Positions 1 through 6,518 of a stretch of DNA of 14,369 bases are shown here, piece after piece. The position numbers and the translations under genes were made by a program. The notes beneath the pieces are model-generated. The model saw nothing but the letters and a program-made list of their open reading frames with translations, ran no database searches and was not told the DNA's origin. This DNA comes from Nanobdellota archaeon (lineage in GTDB: Archaea; Nanobdellota; Nanobdellia; Woesearchaeales; GW2011-AR15), in contig JAHIYL010000047.1 of assembly GCA_018815145.1 (NCBI GenBank), forward strand, positions 1 through 14,369, given 5' to 3'. Each line of letters starts with the position of its first letter. The stretch's first letter is position 1.

Positions 1-61
1 AAAACATATATAGGTATATAAAATATTTATTAGAGGAGAAAATTTTCAAAGTACGTCGATG

Positions 62-73
62 GATTTAAATATA
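62..73 (+). promoter_or_regulatory. TATA-box promoter of the first orphan gene
   Basis: The A/T-rich element tttaaatata has its centre about 25-30 bases before the GTG at 91 and the ATG at 97. This is the archaeal TATA-to-start distance, so transcription should begin at or next to the start codon and the mRNA should be leaderless. No Shine-Dalgarno sequence lies close to either start. The call rests on position and composition only. Confidence 0.5.
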
Positions 74-90
74 AGTACATATTTTAGACA

Positions 91-1503
91 GTGAAGATGG
101 GTGGGGTATTAGAAGAGAAGATAGCTACTGCTAGAGCAAGGGTAGCTGGTTATCAATTGGCTGAGAACCTACCTGTTGAACTAAGAACACAGCCAATGTT
201 TGGTACTGCAGATACTTTGGATGCTGTTGTCACCTCTTTTGAACAAGGTTTTTTTCAGCAATTAACTGCAGAATCAGAACCCCATTTTAAACCTGAGGAT
301 CTGATCTGGTGGTACTCTGCTCAACCAATTGATGCTACTGATTTTGAATTTCCAGGTGCTCCATGGGATGATGTTGTTATGATACATCCTTTTAACAGCC
401 AAGTGGAGATACTACATACCTTGGAGTACCATGATGCACCTATTCCATATCTTTATGATAACAACTACATTGCCTTTATTTCAGACTTTGTATGTCCCCT
501 CTCTATGCTTGCTTCAGATGTAATTTCTCTTTCTTTCGAAGGACTAACTGTTGGTACAGGAGTTGAATTATACTTAACAGTCGCATCTGAATTAGAATTG
601 ATTTACGAAGGTTGGAATCCAACAGTACATATACTAGCAGATAAGGAAGATGAATTGATCAAATTATTGCAGGATAAAGTAGCATTTCCTGAACTTCATG
701 AAGTAATGAATTTCTATGATGTCACAGATGCTGATAAACAGCTAATGTTTGATAACATTATTGAGGGTAAGGGACACAACAAATCATTTTCAATTAATGA
801 AGGTAAAAAAATAATGCAGCGACTTATTCTGCATCTAAGAATCCTGTCTCTGATGTCAGGAAAATATTTTGAAGAAACACTTGATGATGGTTCTGTGAAA
901 AGATACTATGATCTTACAGGTAATGGAAATCCTTTAAGTGCTGATGTTGAACCCTATGTCTTGTTTCTATATGCTCATGATGCACTGCATAAAGATCCAG
1001 ATATAATGGATGGTTTTATTGATCCCGATGGAGATGGTTTAAGCATGAAATTTCCGGATTATCAGAGTAGGAATGATTTGTTTGTCAATGTACCATATAG
1101 CAGGGAACAGCGTTTGGACGCAGGTTATCGTGTTTTGCAGAGTATTCCTGGAATTACTGATCAAAATTTGGATGATTATAATTTTTATATGGCAGCTGAA
1201 GAAGAAAAAAAAGCACATGGCAAGACAGAGTTGTATAAAGCTCTTAATGGTATACATGACAAACAATACCAAAAAGCAGTAAAACATCTAGGTCAAGGTG
1301 ATTCAATTGATTATACTGAATTTGGCCAACCAACCACATCTCCGTCTACTTATTGCAGGAGATTCATACCAAATGACAATATAGTGTCTCCAAAATATTT
1401 TGCAGAACTAAGACAAAAAATTGTAAACACTCCTTCTCCTGTACAAGATTCCACAAGAACCTTAATTGAAAAATATGGTCGACAATTAGCTGAATTGGAC
1501 TAA
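91..1503 (+). CDS. Hypothetical soluble acidic protein, orphan
   Basis: A 470-residue protein that I do not recognise. It has no signal peptide and no convincing membrane segment, and is rich in Asp, Glu and aromatic residues, so a cytoplasmic soluble protein is likely. Residues 311-316 read DPDGDG, which resembles the start of a calcium-binding loop, but position 12 of the loop is Pro, so it is not a canonical EF-hand. The C-terminal third (about 365-405) is Lys/Glu-rich and probably helical. The GTG at 91 is the longest start; the ATG at 97 is two codons later and equally compatible with a leaderless transcript from the TATA box at about 62-73. The gene ends in TAA and is followed by an oligo-T stretch. 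Its neighbour downstream is another orphan on the same strand with its own promoter, so no operon is evident. The coding status is good; the function is unknown. Confidence 0.8.
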   Translation: MKMGGVLEEKIATARARVAGYQLAENLPVELRTQPMFGTADTLDAVVTSFEQGFFQQLTAESEPHFKPEDLIWWYSAQPIDATDFEFPGAPWDDVVMIHPFNSQVEILHTLEYHDAPIPYLYDNNYIAFISDFVCPLSMLASDVISLSFEGLTVGTGVELYLTVASELELIYEGWNPTVHILADKEDELIKLLQDKVAFPELHEVMNFYDVTDADKQLMFDNIIEGKGHNKSFSINEGKKIMQRLILHLRILSLMSGKYFEETLDDGSVKRYYDLTGNGNPLSADVEPYVLFLYAHDALHKDPDIMDGFIDPDGDGLSMKFPDYQSRNDLFVNVPYSREQRLDAGYRVLQSIPGITDQNLDDYNFYMAAEEEKKAHGKTELYKALNGIHDKQYQKAVKHLGQGDSIDYTEFGQPTTSPSTYCRRFIPNDNIVSPKYFAELRQKIVNTPSPVQDSTRTLIEKYGRQLAELD

Positions 1504-1562
1504 TTAAATATATTAATTTCTATACCTTTATACAATTTTATATACCAAATATGGATAAAACA

Positions 1563-1585
1563 ATAACATTTTTTCTAATTTTCTC
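1563..1585 (+). terminator. Oligo-T terminator after the first orphan gene
   Basis: A T6 run (cattttttct) followed by a second T-rich stretch lies about 65 bases after the stop of the upstream gene and before the promoter of the next one. Archaeal RNA polymerase terminates on oligo-U without needing a hairpin. No stable stem is visible here. Confidence 0.4.
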
Positions 1586-1601
1586 GTACATAAATAGATA
1601 G

Positions 1602-1614
1602 ATTCATATACTTA
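1602..1614 (+). promoter_or_regulatory. TATA-box promoter of the frameshifted orphan gene
   Basis: The element ttcatatactt is centred near 1608, about 28 bases before the ATG at 1637. This spacing again predicts a leaderless mRNA and supports 1637, not the later TTG at 1801, as the genuine start of the downstream gene. Confidence 0.45.
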
Positions 1615-1636
1615 TTACTACCAAATAGTTGTAAAT

Positions 1637-2550
1637 ATGTCAAAAATTGAAGATTTAAAAAAAGCCTATGATGGCCATGCAGATCATACTTCATGTATAT
1701 ATATTCCATCTGATGATTTTTCATTTAGGATGAATCTAAAAAAAAATGTAGAGAAGACTCTAATCTTCTGGAAACCTGTCAAAGCGTAGCTGATCCTGGA
1801 TTGCTTGTCGTAAGGAGTGATTACCATTTTATGCATAAGGAGAAATCAAAAAATAAAAATAAATGTCCTTCCTTGGATGTAAAACTAGATGGATTATGGG
1901 AAGGATTCGATGTAGATGTAGTATCCGAAATTACTGATCGTGATCAACGCTACTTTGGTCCCTATGGTAAAACTCGTTATAACGACTACTTTCCATTTGG
2001 AGACTCGCAGCAGAGGTATGGATTAGTCCAAAATGATAGAGGGCTGCTTGGAGTTCACCTAGAAACGCACGCTGTTGGTAAGGTGTTAAAAAAAGGAGAT
2101 ATGGAGCTTATTGAATGTGAGTATCTACAAATTGGAGATATGGTGCCTATAGAAGGTGAGTATCATGTATCTGTTGCAGTAACAGGCCATAATCCAACTG
2201 ATGTATTAAAGGCGCAAAATAATGCATGGGTACAACTTATTAAAAATAATCCTGATTTTGACTTCGAACAAGTAAAGTATTGCAGAGAATATCAAGAAGA
2301 AGTATTGATAAATGCTGAATCAGTAGAGAAAGAAACCTCAATGTTAAATGCTGTTTATCTGGCCCATATGGCTGGTCTAGCTGATTACGCAGTTCAATTG
2401 GCAGGTTTAAAGCAAAGTGATCATCCAAAAAATGAAATTGATGAGAACGAATTGGAAGCTTTTCTTGAATATTTTGCTGAGCAAAGAGCAGAGATAAGAG
2501 AACCTATACAAGAAAGATTAAAAGAAATGGAAAATTCTGAAGATGAATAA
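1637..2550 (+). CDS. Hypothetical protein split by a -1 frameshift at an A9 run
   Basis: I do not recognise this protein. Two reading frames join into one gene. From ATG 1637 the first frame gives MSKIEDLKKAYDGHADHTSC and runs on to a TAG at 1787-1789 (50 aa). The second frame is open from just after a TAG at 1726 to the TAA at 2548-2550 and gives the remaining ~250 residues. They overlap around nine consecutive A (1738-1746): one extra A, or a ribosomal -1 slip on the A run, yields a continuous product of about 304 residues. The promoter sits correctly for ATG 1637. If no shift occurs, only a shorter product starting at TTG 1801 or ATG 1831 is possible, with no visible ribosome-binding site. 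The C-terminus (last ~50 residues) is Glu-rich and probably helical; no membrane segment or signal peptide is seen. It converges with the endonuclease Q gene five bases beyond. An assembly or sequencing indel, a real mutation, and programmed frameshifting all remain possible. Confidence 0.6.
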
Positions 2551-2555
2551 ATAAT

Positions 2556-3836
2556 CTAAAAAAATTCATCCAGTCCAGTCTGAATTTTTTTTCTGACTGG
2601 CTGCATATCCTCAACCTTCTGCTCAACAAACTCCTGATTATCATCTAATACAGGAACACCATACACACCATCATAACCAGGAACAACCCGTATCTTCTGC
2701 TCCCTGTTTGCGATTATTGCAGAGACCAGCTTTTCATCAACAACCCTTGCCAAATCCTGTGCAGGCGTCTCAAGCAGTATCTTCATCTCATTCCCAAATG
2801 CATCCTGCAGAGAATTATAGATGCTCCATTGTTTTTTTGTTGCAATGCCCACCTTATGCACACCTGTGATAAGGTCAGACAGAGGTATCAGTTTCCTGTA
2901 AGGGACAGCATCTTTCGGCCTATAACCAATAGATCTATCTGCAAGCTCCTCAACACGGTGGTCCACTCCTATTGTCAATTCTTTTTTGCACATAGGACAG
3001 ATGCTGTTGATCTTCATGCTCTCTTTTGGCGAGAGAGTGATATTGCAGCTCCTGTGTCCGTCAAAATGGTATTTGCCGTATGCCGGATCAACCTCAATGG
3101 TCTCTGCCAGCCCTTCCCTTGTCTTTAACGCATTCAGGATATTTCCATAATTCAATTCTTTGAAATCAAAGACAGTCGCTTCTCTTCCGAGCCTCCAAGG
3201 CCAAAAGCTGTGAAGATCTGAAAAACTGACCAAAGAATATTTATCAAGAGAGGATACTCTCCAGTTCATCTCAGGATCTGATGACAGGCCTGTCTCGACT
3301 GCATGTATATGCTTTGACTGATCCTTGAAACATTCTTCGACCGAATCAAAACCGGATTTTGAACCCAGCATTGCAAACCATGGTGTCCAGATGTGTGCTG
3401 GTATGACTTCGATATCATCATCTATCTCCTTTATCATCTCAGTGAATTCAGGGCAGGGGATGCCAAATATCGGCCTGCCATCATAATCAATCCTCCCTCT
3501 TTTGAGAAGTGCCTCTGTTATCTGCTCAACAACATCAAAGTTTTTTGCAAAAATGACATTATGTACTTTCCTGCCTTTTCCATTGTCTGAATAGATCAAA
3601 GATAATTCTGATGAAAGTACAAATGGAAATCCTGATTTGGTCCGAAGAATACCAGTCTCATCCTCTGTAAGATTGTTTTTCAGCTCTTTATTCCATTCCG
3701 GGTGCTGAAAGTCTCCTGTCCCGAGCAGATCAACACCTTTTATCCTGGCATATTTCTCCAGATTCTTGATATCAAGAGATGTCGAGCATGCACGCGAGTA
3801 TTTGGAATGGATGTGCAGGTCTGAGATATGGCGCAT
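2556..3836 (-). CDS. endoQ: Endonuclease Q (PHP-domain DNA repair endonuclease)
   Basis: This 426-residue protein matches the archaeal endonuclease Q family, whose known members nick DNA 5' to deaminated bases (uracil, hypoxanthine, xanthine) and abasic sites. The PHP metal-binding motifs are visible: HIH at 8-10, GDFQHP at 41-46, a His at 148 (PAHIW) and SFSDLH at 204-209. A zinc-binding segment lies at about 261-293, with Cys264 and the CPMC pair 280/283 plus nearby His261 and His293; I see only three Cys, so the fourth ligand may be His. The C-terminal residues QTGLDEFF (419-426) fit the PIP-box consensus QxxLxxFF, which would tie the enzyme to PCNA. The length is close to that of Thermococcales EndoQ as I recall it. 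The ATG at 3836 is preceded at about 29 bases by tttaaa, so the transcript is nearly leaderless. It ends five bases from the convergent orphan gene. The family call is firm; substrate range is inferred from the family. Confidence 0.88.
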   Translation of the reverse strand: MRHISDLHIHSKYSRACSTSLDIKNLEKYARIKGVDLLGTGDFQHPEWNKELKNNLTEDETGILRTKSGFPFVLSSELSLIYSDNGKGRKVHNVIFAKNFDVVEQITEALLKRGRIDYDGRPIFGIPCPEFTEMIKEIDDDIEVIPAHIWTPWFAMLGSKSGFDSVEECFKDQSKHIHAVETGLSSDPEMNWRVSSLDKYSLVSFSDLHSFWPWRLGREATVFDFKELNYGNILNALKTREGLAETIEVDPAYGKYHFDGHRSCNITLSPKESMKINSICPMCKKELTIGVDHRVEELADRSIGYRPKDAVPYRKLIPLSDLITGVHKVGIATKKQWSIYNSLQDAFGNEMKILLETPAQDLARVVDEKLVSAIIANREQKIRVVPGYDGVYGVPVLDDNQEFVEQKVEDMQPVRKKIQTGLDEFF

Positions 3837-3859
3837 TATGTATTAACAGATTAAATCCA

Positions 3860-3876
3860 ACTTTAAAAAACTTTTT
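3860..3876. promoter_or_regulatory. Shared TATA element between divergent endoQ and GNAT genes
   Basis: The only strong A/T element in the 65-base divergent region is ctttaaaaaactttt. Its core tttaaa is self-complementary. Its centre lies about 29 bases from the endonuclease Q ATG on the minus strand and about 36 bases from the acetyltransferase ATG on the plus strand, so one TATA element could serve both directions, with a leader of about 10 bases on the plus side. A second plus-strand element further right (attaattttcat) cannot be excluded. Confidence 0.4.
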
Positions 3877-3901
3877 GAACCTATTAATTTTCATATGGAT
3901 T

Positions 3902-4372
3902 ATGAGTATAAAATTCATCCAATACCAACCAAAATATCACTACCAGGTATACAATCTCATAAAATCCATTCTAGACAGTGAATACGCACACGTTATCTGC
4001 GCTGGCAAGTACGGTGACCTTGACAAAATTGAAGAGAACTACATCAAAGATGGTGGCATTTTCTGGCTTGCATTGGACAATAATACAGTTATTGGCACAA
4101 TCGCCCTTAGAAATTATGGTCTCTCTAGAGGACTTGTCAAGCGCATGTATGTGAAAAAAGAATACAGAAGGCAAGGGATTGGAAAAAGACTGATGAAAAC
4201 ACTGTTGGATTTTGCAAGAAAGAACAATTACACAAAACTTTACCTTGGCACAACAGAAGACATGGAAGATGCCATAAGATTCTATTCTAAGATGGGTTTT
4301 AAGAAAATCAAGTCACTTCCCAAAGATATCCCTGAATGCAGGGGCACTGTTTTTTTTGAGTATTCAATTTAA
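3902..4372 (+). CDS. GNAT-family N-acetyltransferase
   Basis: A 156-residue GNAT acetyltransferase, about the usual length for a single-domain member. The family moves an acetyl group from acetyl-CoA to an amine. Motif A is clear: RMYVKKEYRRQGIGKRL at 81-97 contains the R/QxxGxG/A pyrophosphate-binding loop (R89-R-Q-G-I-G94) after a beta strand and before a helix. Motif B follows as LYLGTT then FYSKMGF at 127-133. The acceptor-binding N-terminal part gives no clue to the substrate, which could be a small molecule, a peptide or a protein N-terminus. The ATG at 3902 (MSIKFIQYQP) is chosen because the family fold begins there; the frame is open further upstream but that part overlaps the divergent gene and its promoter. 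An oligo-T stretch follows the stop. Confidence 0.85.
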   Translation: MSIKFIQYQPKYHYQVYNLIKSILDSEYAHVICAGKYGDLDKIEENYIKDGGIFWLALDNNTVIGTIALRNYGLSRGLVKRMYVKKEYRRQGIGKRLMKTLLDFARKNNYTKLYLGTTEDMEDAIRFYSKMGFKKIKSLPKDIPECRGTVFFEYSI

Positions 4373-4373
4373 T

Positions 4374-4396
4374 TAAGGTTTTTTCTCTATTTTGCC
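4374..4396 (+). terminator. Oligo-T terminator after the GNAT gene
   Basis: A T6 run followed by ctctatttt begins about six bases after the acetyltransferase stop, without an evident hairpin. It fits archaeal U-tract termination. Confidence 0.4.
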
Positions 4397-4431
4397 AAAT
4401 TTGTCACACTAATATATCTTTGTCAATAATG

Positions 4432-4444
4432 CTTTTTAAAAATA
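4432..4444 (+). promoter_or_regulatory. TATA-box promoter of the nucleotidyltransferase gene
   Basis: The element ctttttaaaaata is centred near 4438, which puts the expected transcript start near 4465. Unlike the other genes here this leaves a leader of about 25 bases before the ATG at 4491, long enough to hold a ribosome-binding site. A second A/T element near 4411-4418 is an alternative. Confidence 0.4.
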
Positions 4445-4477
4445 AGGCCCTACTTACATATACAATTGATTATTGAT

Positions 4478-4483
4478 AGGTGA
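4478..4483 (+). promoter_or_regulatory. Shine-Dalgarno site deciding the start at 4491
   Basis: AGGTGA lies seven bases before ATG 4491 and is complementary to the 3' end of archaeal 16S rRNA. It selects ATG 4491 over the in-frame TTG at 4473, which lies upstream of the site. Most other genes in the window lack such a site. Confidence 0.6.
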
Positions 4484-4490
4484 TTATATT

Positions 4491-6260
4491 ATGGCTGATA
4501 AAAAAACTGAGGACAAAGAAACTGATAAGCAAAAAGAAATTGTTCCCGAGCCGGTTCCGCAGGCTCCTGCAATGAGCAAAGAAGCTCAGCTGGCATTTGA
4601 CAAGATAAAGAAAAAGGTGGACCTGTTCCAAAAAGAGCTCGTATCAAAATTTGACAAATATGTGATGGGAATCTCACTTCTTCCGGCACAAAAGACAATG
4701 GCTGGAGGCGGTCTGGGGATACAGCCAAAATCTGTGAACCCGCAGCACCAGGGTGCACATAGCAAAGATGACATAAATCTTCTGGTGCTTGTTGATGATT
4801 CTGACAGCAAGAAGATGAGCAAATATGAGCTATTGAACAAGCTGAGTGCAATCATAATTAAGATCGGAAAAGATATCGATCCTGCAATCAAGCCGCAGAC
4901 ACTCATAATAAGCGAGCTCTGGCAGAACTGCTATGATGCAAAATATGACCTATTGAATGTTATTGCACAGGGATTGCCTGTATATGATAAGGGAATGGTA
5001 TCTGCTATCAAGATATCAGAACTGCATAAGCAGATGGTTCTGAAAAAATTTGAGAAATACATCGTGACATATGTGCTTGCAGGTTCACTAGTCCAGGGAA
5101 AGGCAAGACCGGATTCTGATATTGATGTATTCATTGTCATTGATGATACAGATGTCAAGAAGATGACAAGAGCTGAACTCAAAGATAAGCTACGGGCAAT
5201 AATAATCGGCATGGGTATTGAAGCGGGCGAGATGACAGGAATCAGGAATAAATTGAATATCCAGGTATACATACTGACTGATTTCTGGGACAATATCAAA
5301 GAAGCAAATCCGATCATCTTCACTTTCCTTCGAGATGGAATCCCATTCTATGACAGAGGAATATTCATGCCATGGAAACAGCTTCTCAAGATGGGAAGAG
5401 TAAAGCCAAGCCAGGAAGCGATCGACATATTCATGCATTCAGGCGACCAGATGCTTCAGAGGATCAATGTCAAGATGAAGACCATAGGAATGGATGATAT
5501 TTTCTATGCACTGCTCACACCGAGCCAGGCAGCCCTCATGCTATATGGCTATCCGCCGCCTACACCCAAAGAGACACCTGAGATGTTAAGGCAGGTCTTC
5601 ATAAAAAAAGAGAAGCTGCTTGAAGAAGAGTATGTCAAGATGCTGGAAAAGGTAATCGAGACAAGAAAAGGTCTGGAGCACGGGACTATCCAGGAAGTCA
5701 CTGGTAAGGAAATCGATGAATTGATGGATTTTGCTCACAAGTTCCTCAAGAGGATCAAGAAGCTCTTTAAGCAGATTGATAAGATAAAAGAAGAGAATTC
5801 TGTTTTACATATCTATGAGAATGCATTGACAGTAGTAAGGGATGTCCTGAAGATCGAGGGTGAAGATGAAGCAAAGACAAAGGACATTGAAAAAATTGTG
5901 GAGGATAGGCTCGTGCATACCGGAAAGGTTCCGCAAAAATATGCCAGGATATTGAACCACATCATCAAGGCAAAAGAAGACTTTGATTCAGGAAAACTTA
6001 CAAAAGCAGATATCCACAATGCACAGAAAAATTCAAAGGAATTGATAAAATTCTTCATTGAGTACATCCAGAGGAAGCGGGGACGCGAGCTTGAAAAGAC
6101 AAAGATCCGTGTCAAACATGGAAAGAAATTCGGAGAAGTTACCCTGCTTGGTACAGAAGCATTCATCATCCATGACATTGATAATGAAGATAAAGATATA
6201 TCCAGGGCCACGATTGATAAGGACGGAAAGCTGATTGATTACAAAAAATCTTCTCTCTAA
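4491..6260 (+). CDS. Tandem Pol-beta-fold nucleotidyltransferase with helical C-terminal half
   Basis: A 589-residue protein with two nucleotidyltransferase-like domains in tandem. The second (about 186-293) has the family hallmarks: LAGSLVQG with GS at 198-199, then DSDID with catalytic Asp210 and Asp212 (GS-x10-DxD). The usual third acidic residue is not obvious; the matching strand reads NIQVYI. The first (about 52-170) aligns along its length (KFDKYVMG/KFEKYIVT, VDDSDSKKM/IDDTDVKKM, GLPVYDKG/GIPFYDRG) but lacks GS and has KDDIN where DSDID is expected, so it is probably inactive. The rest is helical and Lys/Glu-rich; RKGLEH at 392-397 fits the Rx4H pattern of HEPN domains, which often accompany such enzymes, but this is tentative. 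Residues 548-585 look like a small beta domain. The N-terminal ~30 residues are charged and Pro-rich, probably disordered. The transferred group and target are unknown. The frame continues past the TAA (6258-6260) for 39 sense codons, so the protein may be truncated. Confidence 0.82.
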   Translation: MADKKTEDKETDKQKEIVPEPVPQAPAMSKEAQLAFDKIKKKVDLFQKELVSKFDKYVMGISLLPAQKTMAGGGLGIQPKSVNPQHQGAHSKDDINLLVLVDDSDSKKMSKYELLNKLSAIIIKIGKDIDPAIKPQTLIISELWQNCYDAKYDLLNVIAQGLPVYDKGMVSAIKISELHKQMVLKKFEKYIVTYVLAGSLVQGKARPDSDIDVFIVIDDTDVKKMTRAELKDKLRAIIIGMGIEAGEMTGIRNKLNIQVYILTDFWDNIKEANPIIFTFLRDGIPFYDRGIFMPWKQLLKMGRVKPSQEAIDIFMHSGDQMLQRINVKMKTIGMDDIFYALLTPSQAALMLYGYPPPTPKETPEMLRQVFIKKEKLLEEEYVKMLEKVIETRKGLEHGTIQEVTGKEIDELMDFAHKFLKRIKKLFKQIDKIKEENSVLHIYENALTVVRDVLKIEGEDEAKTKDIEKIVEDRLVHTGKVPQKYARILNHIIKAKEDFDSGKLTKADIHNAQKNSKELIKFFIEYIQRKRGRELEKTKIRVKHGKKFGEVTLLGTEAFIIHDIDNEDKDISRATIDKDGKLIDYKKSSL

Positions 6261-6380
6261 GAATTTGAAAAGGCCATCGCAAAACTTACCATACCTGCAA
6301 AGGTCTTTATCAAGCAACCTATTTTCGAGGATCTGAAGAACATCTTTGGGAAGGATGTCGAGATATTGATTAACTATTAA
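6261..6380 (+). pseudogene. In-frame 3' continuation of the nucleotidyltransferase gene
   Basis: Directly after the TAA at 6258-6260, the same frame stays open for 39 codons to a second TAA (6378-6380). The translation starts EFEKAIAKLTIPAKVF and ends IFGKDVEILINY, with the charged/hydrophobic pattern of a real protein terminus. The simplest reading is that the original gene ended at 6380 and one substitution (for example GAA to TAA) created the earlier stop. Stop-codon readthrough is the alternative. A partial second copy of the last eleven codons further downstream supports this being coding sequence. Confidence 0.5.
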
Positions 6381-6392
6381 CACGTCCAGCTA

Positions 6393-6415
6393 AGCGAAAG
6401 TAATAAGCTTACGCT
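6393..6415 (+). repeat. Imperfect inverted repeat 3' of the nucleotidyltransferase gene
   Basis: Arms agcgaaag (6393-6400) and cttacgct (6408-6415) pair over eight positions with one mismatch around a seven-base loop. It may be a small RNA hairpin or chance; no function is evident. Confidence 0.25.
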
Positions 6416-6429
6416 GTACATGTTTTTGC

Positions 6430-6450
6430 GAGCTTTTTATTAAAAAGCTC
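6430..6450. repeat. Perfect 10-bp palindrome with one-base centre
   Basis: The arm gagcttttta (6430-6439) is perfectly mirrored by 6441-6450 around one T. It directly abuts the duplicated 3' coding fragment that begins at 6450, so it may mark a rearrangement junction. It could also act as a hairpin in the transcript. Confidence 0.5.
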
Positions 6451-6500
6451 TTGGGAAGGACGTAGAGATACTGATAAATTATTTGGAGACTTTTTTTTGA
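6450..6500 (+). pseudogene. Second, diverged copy of the nucleotidyltransferase C-terminus
   Basis: Translation in the nucleotidyltransferase frame gives LGKDVEILINYLETFF and a TGA (6498-6500). The first eleven codons (6450-6482) match codons 6345-6377: 27 of 33 bases are identical, ten of eleven residues are the same, and five of the six differences are silent. That pattern is divergence under protein-level selection, so this is a remnant of a paralogous gene end, not a fresh local duplication. It has no start codon of its own and an in-frame TAA stands just upstream (6441-6443). Confidence 0.55.
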
Positions 6501-6511
6501 TTTTTTTGTTG
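6489..6511 (+). terminator. Oligo-T terminator after the nucleotidyltransferase region
   Basis: Two T runs (T8 at about 6491-6498 and T7 at about 6502-6508) stand at the end of the duplicated fragment, suitable for U-tract termination of plus-strand transcripts. It also supports the idea that this fragment is the genuine 3' end of a lost gene. Confidence 0.45.
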
Positions 6512-6518
6512 TATTTTA

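Noticed and set aside
311..1056. DPDGDG in the first orphan protein as an EF-hand or dockerin calcium loop
   Set aside because: The acidic residue needed at loop position 12 is Pro, and no second copy or flanking helix pattern is seen.
1039..1287. Open frames on both strands inside the first orphan gene (82 aa minus, 69 aa plus)
   Set aside because: They lie wholly inside a long, well-supported gene, have low-complexity Lys/Ile/Phe-rich translations and no promoter of their own.
4489..5438. Several minus-strand open frames of 82-130 codons opposite the nucleotidyltransferase
   Set aside because: They are antisense shadows of a gene with clear domain motifs; their translations are Ser/Cys/Phe-rich and show no motif.
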